Under the pieces are notes generated by a model, which worked only from the letters and a program-made list of their open reading frames with translations, was not told the DNA's origin and made no database searches. A stretch of 8,478 nucleotides of DNA, taken from Acidobacteriaceae bacterium. GTDB taxonomy: Bacteria; Acidobacteriota; Terriglobia; Terriglobales; Acidobacteriaceae. Made by a program: the position numbers and the translations under genes. Within the stretch, counting starts at the first letter, position 1. Every line of letters starts with the position of its first letter. Of this stretch, positions 1 to 5,680 are shown in pieces. The stretch is taken from assembly GCA_003167305.1 (NCBI GenBank), contig PMTP01000124.1, forward strand, positions 1-8,478, in the 5' to 3' direction.

Positions 1-2
1 CG

Positions 3-227
3 GATTTTGACAACGCCGCCGATTTGCCGCCGGAGTTTACCGGAACTCAGGTGAGCGTCCCCCATCCGTTAAACGGCGTCCTCTACCTGAAGCTGCGTGA
101 CGACCCGGAGACGGTGCAGACGCTGACCCTGCCGGTGAAGCTTGTGAATGCACCGGCATCAGCGACTGGCCCAGCGCAGGCTCAGCCCGTAACTGTCCCG
201 GCGCAGCCCGTCAAAAGCGAGCCGTAA
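3..227 (+). CDS. C-terminal end of an unrecognised protein (partial)
   Basis: An open frame enters from the left edge of the window and ends at a TAA at 225-227. About 74 residues are visible, so the start and most of the protein are missing. The visible part has a short hydrophobic/polar alternating stretch (GVLYLKLRDD, then QTLTLPVKLV) that looks like beta strands. It is followed by a tail rich in Ala, Pro, Gln and Val that ends KSEP, resembling a flexible linker or disordered terminus. I recognise no family and propose no function. It converges on the ferredoxin gene with a 65-base gap. Coding is supported by codon composition and by the lack of any competing gene on this stretch. Confidence 0.55.
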   Translation, partial: DFDNAADLPPEFTGTQVSVPHPLNGVLYLKLRDDPETVQTLTLPVKLVNAPASATGPAQAQPVTVPAQPVKSEP

Positions 228-264
228 GAGCGGCTGATGCGCACCATCTCCTTGCGGAGGGAGA

Positions 265-280
265 CGGGGGGCAATCCCCG
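265..280. terminator. Possible hairpin terminator between convergent genes
   Basis: The arms CGGGG (265-269) and CCCCG (276-280) enclose a six-base loop. They sit in the short gap between two convergent genes, where a bidirectional terminator would be expected. A weaker CTCC/GGAG stem (248-251 with 256-259) lies beside it. There is no T-run on either strand, so it does not match a canonical intrinsic terminator and the call rests mainly on position. Confidence 0.3.
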
Positions 281-292
281 CATAATACCGAT

Positions 293-544
293 TTAGTTGA
301 AGTACGCCTTGTTCTTGGCGGCAAAATGCGCCTTCTCCGCCGGAAGTTCATCTTCCGCGAAGATTGCGCCTGAGGGGCAGATCGATGCGCAGTTGCCGCA
401 GTCGATGCACTCATCCGGGTTGATGAACAAATGGGAGATGCCGACGGCGGCATCGGCGGCGGAGGCGGGTGCGATGGCGGCGGTGGCGCACTCCGCCGCG
501 CAGAGAAAGTCCATAATGCAGGCATCGGTAATTACATAAGCCAT
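293..544 (-). CDS. Seven-iron-type (3Fe-4S/4Fe-4S) ferredoxin
   Basis: This encodes an 83-residue electron-carrier ferredoxin, probably cytoplasmic. The second motif is textbook: C46-x2-C49-x2-C52-x3-C56-P (CIDCGNCASICP), followed by the conserved GAIFAEDE stretch and an aromatic/Lys C-terminus (KNKAYFN). The N-terminal half has C9-x5-C15-x3-C19. By analogy with Azotobacter-type ferredoxins, C9, C15 and C56 would bind a 3Fe-4S cluster, and C19, C46, C49 and C52 a 4Fe-4S cluster. Two things are odd: the Pro that usually follows the third N-terminal Cys is Ala, and residues 16-35 are unusually alanine-rich, matching a GCC/GGC-rich tract in the DNA. The ATG at 542-544 is chosen because AGGAG lies seven bases upstream. 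A longer frame reaching 607 lacks such support. The redox partner is not evident from the neighbours. It lies 138 bases downstream of scpA and may have its own promoter. Confidence 0.88.
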   Translation of the reverse strand: MAYVITDACIMDFLCAAECATAAIAPASAADAAVGISHLFINPDECIDCGNCASICPSGAIFAEDELPAEKAHFAAKNKAYFN

Positions 545-551
545 GATGAAA

Positions 552-556
552 CTCCT
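552..556 (-). promoter_or_regulatory. Ribosome binding site deciding the ferredoxin start
   Basis: On the minus strand AGGAG lies seven bases before the ATG at 544. This strong match fixes the start at MAYVITDAC and excludes the 21 extra residues of the longer open frame. Confidence 0.8.
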
Positions 557-623
557 GGGTCGCTTGAGCGCTCTCGGCGCACAGGCCCTACGATCAAGGC
601 TATCCACTTTGACCCGTTGACTC

Positions 624-639
624 CGTGATTCGGATCACA
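624..639 (-). promoter_or_regulatory. CRP/FNR-family-like operator upstream of the ferredoxin
   Basis: The minus strand reads TGTGA-TCCGAA-TCACG, which matches the E. coli CRP consensus TGTGA-N6-TCACA at nine of its ten defined bases. It lies about 80 bases upstream of the ferredoxin start, in the gap after scpA. A possible -10 element (GATAGC, 604-599) would place the transcription start near 592 and the centre of the dyad near -40, the geometry of a class II activator site. The regulator is unknown. Short dyads do occur by chance, so this is a candidate only. Confidence 0.35.
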
Positions 640-682
640 CCGCGGAGGGATGAGGCCGGAATGGAATCAGCTCTGCAATCCC

Positions 683-1591
683 TTACCGCCAGTCGTCGTG
701 GGCGATCATCAGTCCTTCGTTCATCACCGCGTCAAAGCCATTGTGCTTCTTGACGAAGATTTCGCTGAAGGCGCGGTCCTGGCGGAGAAGGATGGCCTGC
801 ATGCGGACCATCTCCAGCAGCGCCAGAAAGATGGCGATCAGCGCCCGCTCGCTGCGCGTGTGGCTCAACAGGCGGCGGAGGGCCACCGGCTTGTCTTCCA
901 TGTTGAGCCGACGGGCGAGGAACTGGATCATCTGGTCTACCGTGACCGAGTCTTCTTCAACGTCGAGGATGGGGCGCGTCCGGGCGCGCTCCAAAATATC
1001 GCGGAAGACGCGCACCAGGTCCACCGTGTCGGCGGCGATCTCCGGCTCCGCGGCCTCCTCTTCCTTGAACTCGCGGATGCCGGGGTTGGACCAGCTGGCC
1101 GCTTCGAGCATCTGCTTCTGTTGCAGCATCTGGGCGGCGTTCTTGAAGCGTTCGTGCTCCAGCAGTCGCTCCACCAGTTCGCGGCGGGGATCTTCGGCAA
1201 GGTCTTCCGGGCCCGTGGGCGCGCGCGGCAACAGCATCTTGCTCTTGATGTGGATCAGCAGCGAAGCGGTGTAGATAAACTCGCCGGCCACGTCTACGTC
1301 GCCGGCCTTGAGCTGATTGACGTAGGCCAGAAACTGCGCGGTGATCCGGGCGATGGGAATGTCGTAAATGTCGATGTCCTGCTTACGGATCAGGTCCAGC
1401 AGCAGGTCGAGCGGGCCGTCATAAACCTGCCCCACTAACACCGAAAAGGGAGATTGCTCGCTGCTTTCGTCCAGCTTATTCTGCCGCGCGGCCAGTTTGG
1501 CCGCGGCCTTTTCGACAGCCTTTTCCTCGGCAGTCTGGGCAGGGATCGCCTCGGCGGCGGTGCTTTCGGGTTGGGTCGAGGGTTCGGTCAA
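683..1591 (-). CDS. scpA: Segregation and condensation protein A (kleisin)
   Basis: ScpA is the kleisin subunit that bridges the heads of the SMC dimer and, with ScpB, forms bacterial condensin for chromosome compaction and segregation. The protein is 302 residues. Residues 1-48 are a low-complexity Ala/Glu/Lys/Gln-rich leader not typical of the core family. The ScpA core begins at FSVLVGQVYDGPLDLLLDLI and continues through the conserved QDIDIYDIPIARIT segment and FIYTASLLIHIKSKMLLPR. The C-terminal winged-helix part (SERALIAIFLALLEMVRMQ) is intact. The start is a TTG at 1589-1591 preceded by a purine-rich GGAAGAG. It lies 48 bases downstream of the cupin gene and is probably co-transcribed with it and trpS. 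The usual partner scpB is not the next gene; the ferredoxin follows instead. Confidence 0.93.
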   Translation of the reverse strand: MTEPSTQPESTAAEAIPAQTAEEKAVEKAAAKLAARQNKLDESSEQSPFSVLVGQVYDGPLDLLLDLIRKQDIDIYDIPIARITAQFLAYVNQLKAGDVDVAGEFIYTASLLIHIKSKMLLPRAPTGPEDLAEDPRRELVERLLEHERFKNAAQMLQQKQMLEAASWSNPGIREFKEEEAAEPEIAADTVDLVRVFRDILERARTRPILDVEEDSVTVDQMIQFLARRLNMEDKPVALRRLLSHTRSERALIAIFLALLEMVRMQAILLRQDRAFSEIFVKKHNGFDAVMNEGLMIAHDDWR

Positions 1592-1639
1592 GGCTCTTTC
1601 TCTTCCAGAGGCCGTTTTGGGACTATGTAAAAATGTACG

Positions 1640-1981
1640 CTATTGGGCGGCGTACTCCTCGCGGAATGGCGCAAAAATGTCGAGAACCTCCGCCGCCTGC
1701 TCCGAACTGGCCTGGTGTTCCACGCCGCCGGCCACCAGAATGCTCTCTCCAGCCTGCAATTTGCGGGGAATGCCCGCAACCACGAGCTCGATAGCGCCAG
1801 AGACAACGTAAACCAATTGCTCATGCGGGTGGCTGTGCGCCGCACCGGCCCATCCCGGCTCGATTTTGTGCCGTACGAGCATGAGGTTTGGGCTATAGGA
1901 CATCACCTGCCGCCAGAGGCCGGGCTCGGGGCTGGTCATGCTGCTGTCGTTGGATTGGATCACGTCATTGGCTGCGGACAT
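1640..1981 (-). CDS. Small single-domain cupin protein
   Basis: A 113-residue protein with one conserved cupin beta-barrel. Motif 1 is G43...H49-S-H51-P-H-E-Q55...G62, and motif 2 is G78-ESILVAGGVE-H89. The expected metal ligands H49, H51, Q55 and H89 are therefore present, so a divalent-metal site is likely. Cupins of this size range from sugar isomerases and dioxygenases to ligand sensors, and nothing here identifies the substrate. The ATG at 1979-1981 has AGGAG seven bases upstream, inside the 16-base gap after the trpS stop, which suggests co-transcription with trpS and perhaps translational coupling. Its GC content is high (42 of 60 at 1681-1740), unlike the end of trpS directly upstream, so it does not share that gene's atypical composition. 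Confidence 0.85.
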   Translation of the reverse strand: MSAANDVIQSNDSSMTSPEPGLWRQVMSYSPNLMLVRHKIEPGWAGAAHSHPHEQLVYVVSGAIELVVAGIPRKLQAGESILVAGGVEHQASSEQAAEVLDIFAPFREEYAAQ

Positions 1982-1997
1982 TCGGTTTCTCCTGCGT

Positions 1998-3557
1998 TTA
2001 CTTCAGCGGCTCGTAATTGCTTTGGAGTTCGTCTATGTTCCTGGAAGTTTGCCCAGCGATTCCAAGGAAAAAATGGTTGCCTTCGACTCTTGTGACTGTC
2101 ACCTGGATTTTTTCGTCCTTTTTCATTGACCTTTTGGCGAAGGCAAATTGTTGAGAAAAAATCTTCTGCGGAACAACAAAGTCGTGGAGCCACTTGTTCT
2201 CGCTTCGCCAGCAAAGCAGAGTCCATACTTCGTAGGATCTGGATGGAATCTCGAAATTCCACTTGTCCTCCGTGTTTACATCCCTCGACGTTGTCACAAA
2301 TACCCGTTTCTTCTTTGCGCTAATAAAGGGTTCTTCGAGTTCTCGGTCAAGGGATGCAAACACACGATTGCTTTCTTGGGAAAGCTGAACATCGCGGGGC
2401 AGGAAATTGGAACGCCAGTAGTCGCGCAGCAGCTTGGCGCGTTGGTCCTGTGGCAGCATCCACCAATCGGAATGATGGCTCAGATCGTGAGCGTTCTTAA
2501 TATCCTCGGCGGAGGTCCCGAAGTAGCGCCGTACCGATCCTAGATCACGGGAGAGATCGAAGATATTGCGTACAGATAGCATGGTTTGCTCAGCTCGCGC
2601 GGCTGCCTTTACAGACATCCTGCGCAGCATTTCCCACGTCCCCTCAATTTCTCCTTCGAGCCTGAACCGCTTGTCGGAAATGGGCTGAGTCACCGCGCAG
2701 ACGGAATTCGCGGCATCAATCTTGCAGAACTCGCAGCGTATTGTCGCGTTTCTGCATCTGTGCTGGATCAACGAGTTCATTTCTGGTGAGCTGAATACCT
2801 TGTGCAGATCGCCGACAGGACAAAGGTCGGGGTCGCCTGGATCGGTTTGCCGGATTCGCTGACCGTTCGTTGACATTTCAACAACCTTTTTGGCGACCAA
2901 TGCTGGAGGCTCTGATATTCCTATGGCGTTTCCATAGCTCTTGGACATCTTGCGCCCGTCTGTGCCGGTCAGCTTAGGCGAGGGTGTAAGCAGGGCTTCG
3001 GGCTCCGGGAAGACCACTGTCTTGTACATGGAGTTGAATCGGCGGGCAACTTCTCGGGTCAGTTCGACGTGCGCAACTTGGTCCTGGCCGACTGGAACGA
3101 ATTGCGCTTGGTAAAGCAGAATATCGGCTGCCTGCAGAAGCGGATAGCCCAGAAAGCCGTAGGTGCTCAGGTCTTTGCCGGTGAGGTTCTCCTGCTGTTC
3201 TTTGTAGGACGGCACGCGCTCCAGCCATCCCAGCGGTGTGATCATCGAGAAAAGTAGATGCAACTCTGCATGCTGAGAGACATGACTCTGGATGAAAATA
3301 GTGGACTTTTCAGGATCGAGACCAGCGGCCAGCCAGTCGAGAGCGACATCGAGCGTGTGGAGCTTGACGCGGCTCGGGTCGGCGTAGTCGGTGGTCAGCG
3401 CATGCAGATCAGCGATGAAGAAGTAGCACTCGTAGGCGTCTTGCAGCTTGACCCAGTTGGCCAGCGCGCCCATGTAGTTGCCCAGATGGAGCTTGCCGGT
3501 GGGACGCATGCCGCTCAGCACGCGCGGACGAGAGGTGAGAATTACGGATTCAGGCAT
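1998..3557 (-). CDS. trpS: Tryptophanyl-tRNA synthetase with a novel C-terminal extension
   Basis: TrpRS charges tRNA-Trp with tryptophan in an ATP-dependent cytoplasmic reaction. The class I signatures are present: HLGN (residues 24-27, in GMRPTGKLHLGNYMGAL) and KMSKS (203-207). C246-x21-C268-x6-C275-x2-C278 closely matches the four-cysteine pattern (spacing 22-6-2) that holds a 4Fe-4S cluster in Thermotoga maritima TrpRS. The family is usually about 330-350 residues long and this core ends near residue 335. About 184 further residues (336-519) follow that I cannot assign; they carry seven Trp against four in the whole core. The extension has a helical-looking first part (about 350-415) and a probably beta-rich end (418-519). 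GC falls along the 3' part (22 of 60 at 2101-2160; 27 of 60 at 2281-2340). The ATG at 3555-3557 is preferred because it places HLGN about 25 residues in; a GTG at 3641 would add 28 residues, and neither has a strong ribosome site. Confidence 0.9.
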   Translation of the reverse strand: MPESVILTSRPRVLSGMRPTGKLHLGNYMGALANWVKLQDAYECYFFIADLHALTTDYADPSRVKLHTLDVALDWLAAGLDPEKSTIFIQSHVSQHAELHLLFSMITPLGWLERVPSYKEQQENLTGKDLSTYGFLGYPLLQAADILLYQAQFVPVGQDQVAHVELTREVARRFNSMYKTVVFPEPEALLTPSPKLTGTDGRKMSKSYGNAIGISEPPALVAKKVVEMSTNGQRIRQTDPGDPDLCPVGDLHKVFSSPEMNSLIQHRCRNATIRCEFCKIDAANSVCAVTQPISDKRFRLEGEIEGTWEMLRRMSVKAAARAEQTMLSVRNIFDLSRDLGSVRRYFGTSAEDIKNAHDLSHHSDWWMLPQDQRAKLLRDYWRSNFLPRDVQLSQESNRVFASLDRELEEPFISAKKKRVFVTTSRDVNTEDKWNFEIPSRSYEVWTLLCWRSENKWLHDFVVPQKIFSQQFAFAKRSMKKDEKIQVTVTRVEGNHFFLGIAGQTSRNIDELQSNYEPLK

Positions 3558-3703
3558 TGTATAGATCGATTCCGGATTTCGATTTTGGGTAATGCGAAAA
3601 GGATGCGCCGCCCTCAGGATGCGGAAATGTTCTTCCAGCACTCGCGGGAAAACGGCTCATTCCATTGTAGCGGGAAGCGATGGCGGACGGCGTGCGGACC
3701 GGC

Positions 3704-4417
3704 TTATGCCTGCATCAGCGCCCGGATCACCAGCTCCAGCGCGGGGTCGACGAAGGCCCGGATCACCGTGCCGCCCACCAGGATCATGAACAGGTAGCTG
3801 ACCCAGAGCGGAATCCGGTCGTAGACCTGCACGGCGTTATAGGGCAGCATATTGCGCACCAGGCGGCTGCCGTCGAGCGGCGGAATCGGAAGCAGGTTGA
3901 AGACGAAGAGCGAAAGGTTGATCAAAATGGCCACCGTGCAGGCCAGCACCAGCGGCTGCGGAGTGAAGTCGGCGGACGGGTTGAAGGTGGCAAAGAAGGA
4001 GGCCAGAACAACGGTCCGCCCGTCGGGAATCATCTTCGCGGTAACGATCAGAACGAGGACGGCCACCAGCACCATCAGCAGATTCGAGACGGGACCGGCC
4101 AGCGTGGTCAGGTTGTCGTCGCGGACGATCTTGCGGAAGTTGCGGGTGATGACCGGGGTAGGTTTGGCCCAGCCCACCAGCATTCCGCTGAACATACTGA
4201 AGCCGATGAAGGGGCCGAAGATCATGATCGCGGGAAAGAGCAGGCTTCCGATGGGGTCCACGTGGTACATCGGATTCAGCGTGATGCGGCCTTCCAGACG
4301 GGCGGTCTGGTCGCCCAGCCGCGAGGCCGTCCAGGCGTGCGCGCACTCATGCACGCAGAGCGAGAAGATGAGAATCACGAATTCGAAGATGGCGATCAGG
4401 AAGGCGTTGGATTGCAA
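3704..4417 (-). CDS. M50-family (site-2-type) zinc metalloprotease
   Basis: An intramembrane zinc protease of 237 residues. H23-E24-C-A-H27 in the first hydrophobic segment is the HExxH zinc/catalytic motif. FNLLPIPPLDGSRL (about 173-186) carries the conserved NxxPxPPLDG, with D182 as third zinc ligand. AGPVSNLLMVLVAVLVLIV (107-125) is another conserved family segment. Four or more hydrophobic stretches indicate an integral membrane protein. There is no PDZ domain, so it belongs to the compact M50 group rather than full-length RseP. Its substrate is unknown. The start is a TTG at 4415-4417 with GGAG seven bases upstream. It lies 146 bases upstream of trpS. A compact M50 protease next to trpS and scpA is an arrangement I associate with many bacteria. 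Confidence 0.92.
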   Translation of the reverse strand: MQSNAFLIAIFEFVILIFSLCVHECAHAWTASRLGDQTARLEGRITLNPMYHVDPIGSLLFPAIMIFGPFIGFSMFSGMLVGWAKPTPVITRNFRKIVRDDNLTTLAGPVSNLLMVLVAVLVLIVTAKMIPDGRTVVLASFFATFNPSADFTPQPLVLACTVAILINLSLFVFNLLPIPPLDGSRLVRNMLPYNAVQVYDRIPLWVSYLFMILVGGTVIRAFVDPALELVIRALMQA

Positions 4418-4424
4418 AAGAATT

Positions 4425-4428
4425 CTCC
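4425..4428 (-). promoter_or_regulatory. Ribosome binding site supporting the TTG start of the M50 protease
   Basis: GGAG on the minus strand lies seven bases before the TTG at 4417. No other start codon precedes it in frame, so the ribosome site and frame agree on TTG. Confidence 0.65.
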
Positions 4429-4443
4429 ACAGGCTGAAACCTC

Positions 4444-4452
4444 AGGTTAGCA
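4444..4452 (-). promoter_or_regulatory. Possible extended -10 promoter element for the M50 protease
   Basis: The minus strand reads TGCTAACCT, an extended -10-like TGnTAnnnT. It would start transcription about 20 bases before the TTG codon, just downstream of the long hairpin. No convincing -35 box is seen, so this is a weak call. Confidence 0.22.
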
Positions 4453-4477
4453 TGGAGGGTCATGAGCGTATGAGCTT

Positions 4478-4537
4478 GGGCCTGTTCACACTACCCCGGC
4501 GGGCAGCGCCGCCCGCCGGGGTAGTGTGAACAGGCCC
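4478..4537. repeat. Perfect 27-bp inverted repeat with 6-base loop
   Basis: The arms at 4478-4504 and 4511-4537 are exact reverse complements, separated by AGCGCC. After one T/T mismatch three more pairs form (4474-4476 with 4539-4541). On the minus strand it begins at the stop codon of the upstream gene: the last base of that TAG is the first base of the hairpin. The position suits transcription termination, but no T-run follows on either strand. A perfect stem this long is more like a dispersed palindromic element (REP- or MITE-like) or an RNA 3'-end-protecting structure. Confidence 0.9.
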
Positions 4538-5076
4538 TAGCGAGATTGCTCGCCGGCGTCCGCCTCGAAGACCGGCGAGAAGCCGAGCCGCCGCCAAAAG
4601 CGCTCCACAAGCGCGACGGTCTCCGGCGCGGTGCGGCTGGTCGTGCGCAGCAGAATCTCCCCGCCTGCATCGCCGGCCAGCGCGGCGGCTTCAGCGGCAA
4701 TGGCGATGCATTTCTCCGGGCGATAGGTGCAGTTGGCCAGGTCGGCGATGGAGAGCCGCGTCGTCGGGGTGGCGAAGACCGTGCGCGGCGGGGCCATGCG
4801 GTCGAGCAGCCAAAGGATTTCCAGCTTGGATTCCAGCTCATCCGGCACGCAGTCGATGACCAGATCGGCGTTGCGCACCGCCTCCTCGATGGTGGAGACG
4901 AAAGCGACCATCGGCAGGGAGGCGCGGCCAAGCTCCTGGCGCAGCAGTTCCTGGGCATGGTGCAGGTTGGCTGGCATCACGTCTTCCAGCTGCACGTGAA
5001 ATCCCGCGCGAGCAGCCGCGAGGGCCAGCCAGCGGCCCAGCGGGCCGGCTCCGATGATGGCGATGCTTTCAGGCAA
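4537..5076 (-). CDS. Orphan NAD-binding domain protein, 3-hydroxyacyl-CoA-dehydrogenase-like
   Basis: A 179-residue Rossmann protein. SIAIIGAGPLGRWLALAAA carries the dinucleotide-binding GxGxxG (G9, G11, G14), followed by NADLVIDCVPDELESKLEIL and FATPTTRLSIADLA, which match the NAD-binding domain of 3-hydroxyacyl-CoA dehydrogenases. Two things are missing. The catalytic His segment usually written GMHFFNP reads IAIAAEAAA here, and the C-terminal dehydrogenase domain is absent. It may therefore be a non-catalytic or repurposed NAD-binding protein; no substrate can be named. The start is uncertain. A TTG at 5074-5076 places the first strand correctly and overlaps the preceding gene's stop by eight bases, suggesting translational coupling; the frame is open to 5169. 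It ends exactly at the long inverted repeat. Confidence 0.75.
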   Translation of the reverse strand: MPESIAIIGAGPLGRWLALAAARAGFHVQLEDVMPANLHHAQELLRQELGRASLPMVAFVSTIEEAVRNADLVIDCVPDELESKLEILWLLDRMAPPRTVFATPTTRLSIADLANCTYRPEKCIAIAAEAAALAGDAGGEILLRTTSRTAPETVALVERFWRRLGFSPVFEADAGEQSR

Positions 5077-5266
5077 TCGGGCTGGGCTTGGCGGCCAAAG
5101 CCTGAGCCACGTCGTCGGCACTGGGGCTGGCGTGCAGCAGGTGCTCGGCAACGCGGAAGCGCTCCTCATCGGAGAGCGTGGGGACGGTGGCCAGCACCCG
5201 GCGCAGGGTCACGGCAACATCGTCAATGTAGTTCATCAGGCGAATGGCTTCTCCGGAGAGCGGCAT
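5069..5266 (-). CDS. Small 65-residue protein of unknown function
   Basis: I do not recognise this protein. It is predicted to be soluble and mostly helical, with charged and hydrophobic residues alternating (IDDVAVTLRRVLATVPTLSDEERFRVAEHLL). There is no signal peptide, membrane segment or cysteine motif. The ATG at 5264-5266 is chosen because GAGG lies six bases upstream; a frame extending to 5299 lacks this. Its TGA overlaps the proposed TTG start of the NAD-binding protein, so the two are probably translated together and may act together. The gene upstream is 78 bases away. Confidence 0.7.
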   Translation of the reverse strand: MPLSGEAIRLMNYIDDVAVTLRRVLATVPTLSDEERFRVAEHLLHASPSADDVAQALAAKPSPIA

Positions 5267-5270
5267 GTTT

Positions 5271-5276
5271 TTCCTC
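5271..5276 (-). promoter_or_regulatory. Ribosome binding site for the 65-residue protein
   Basis: GAGGAA on the minus strand precedes the ATG at 5266, with six bases between GAGG and the start codon. It supports this start over the longer frame. Confidence 0.6.
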
Positions 5277-5344
5277 GATGGTACAAGTTCCGGTTTCATT
5301 GCAGGGAAGGATGTCGTCCTTTGTTTCTTCGCGCGCGCCAGGGT

Positions 5345-5602
5345 TTATACGCCCAGGCCGAAATCGCCCGCCTGCGGTTCGTTACCGCTGGCGTGGTCGT
5401 AGAAGTCGTAGGGAGTGCGGTGGTTGAACTTGTAGCGGCTGCGCAGTTCGCGGCCTACGAAGATGCCCAGCGCGGCCACAGCCATCCCTACCGAGAGCCA
5501 GGTAATCACTTTCAGCGTGCTGGATTCTTTCTTTTCTTCTGTGGGAGTCTCTTCAGCGGCGGTCTCTCCCGCGACGGCCGGGGCTTCGGATTCAGTGGAC
5601 AT
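5345..5602 (-). CDS. Small single-pass membrane protein, function unknown
   Basis: An 85-residue protein in three parts. An acidic, Ala/Glu/Thr-rich N-terminus (1-26) looks disordered. One hydrophobic segment follows (about 32-50, VITWLSVGMAVAALGIFVG). The C-terminus is polar and begins with basic residues (RELRSRYKF) and ends in an aromatic HRTPYDFYDH stretch and a Gly/Asp-rich tail. Positive charge next to the membrane segment suggests a cytoplasmic C-terminus, though Lys residues on the N-terminal side weaken this. I recognise no named family. The ATG at 5600-5602 has AGGAG eleven bases upstream, rather long spacing. It lies 78 bases downstream of the deaminase gene and probably belongs to the same transcript. 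Confidence 0.72.
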   Translation of the reverse strand: MSTESEAPAVAGETAAEETPTEEKKESSTLKVITWLSVGMAVAALGIFVGRELRSRYKFNHRTPYDFYDHASGNEPQAGDFGLGV

Positions 5603-5680
5603 GAGCGGTCTTTCTCCTACCGTTCCATGATAGCGCGCTTTGGCCTGGATAGGTTGGCGGGGCGCTCGGTCGAAGTTTGC

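Noticed and set aside
650..1438. Long plus-strand open frame of 262 residues
   Set aside because: It lies antisense to the clearly conserved scpA and shows no recognisable domain. It is a shadow frame created by high GC.
2148..2543. Plus-strand frame of 131 residues in the low-GC part of trpS, considered as an inserted gene
   Set aside because: The minus-strand trpS frame is unbroken through the region, and the plus frame has no ribosome site or recognisable motif.
3558..3703. Leader between the M50 gene and trpS inspected for a T-box or Trp leader peptide
   Set aside because: No T-box-like elements, no Trp-rich short frame and no strong terminator hairpin were seen on the minus strand.
3680..4450. 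Plus-strand open frame of 256 residues opposite the M50 protease
   Set aside because: The translation is extremely His/Gln/Asp/Arg-rich, as expected for the complement of a membrane-protein gene. The minus-strand frame has the HExxH and PPLDG motifs.
4462..4475. Tandem ATGAGC repeat beside the long inverted repeat as a target-site duplication
   Set aside because: Both copies lie on the same side of the hairpin, so they cannot be an insertion footprint.
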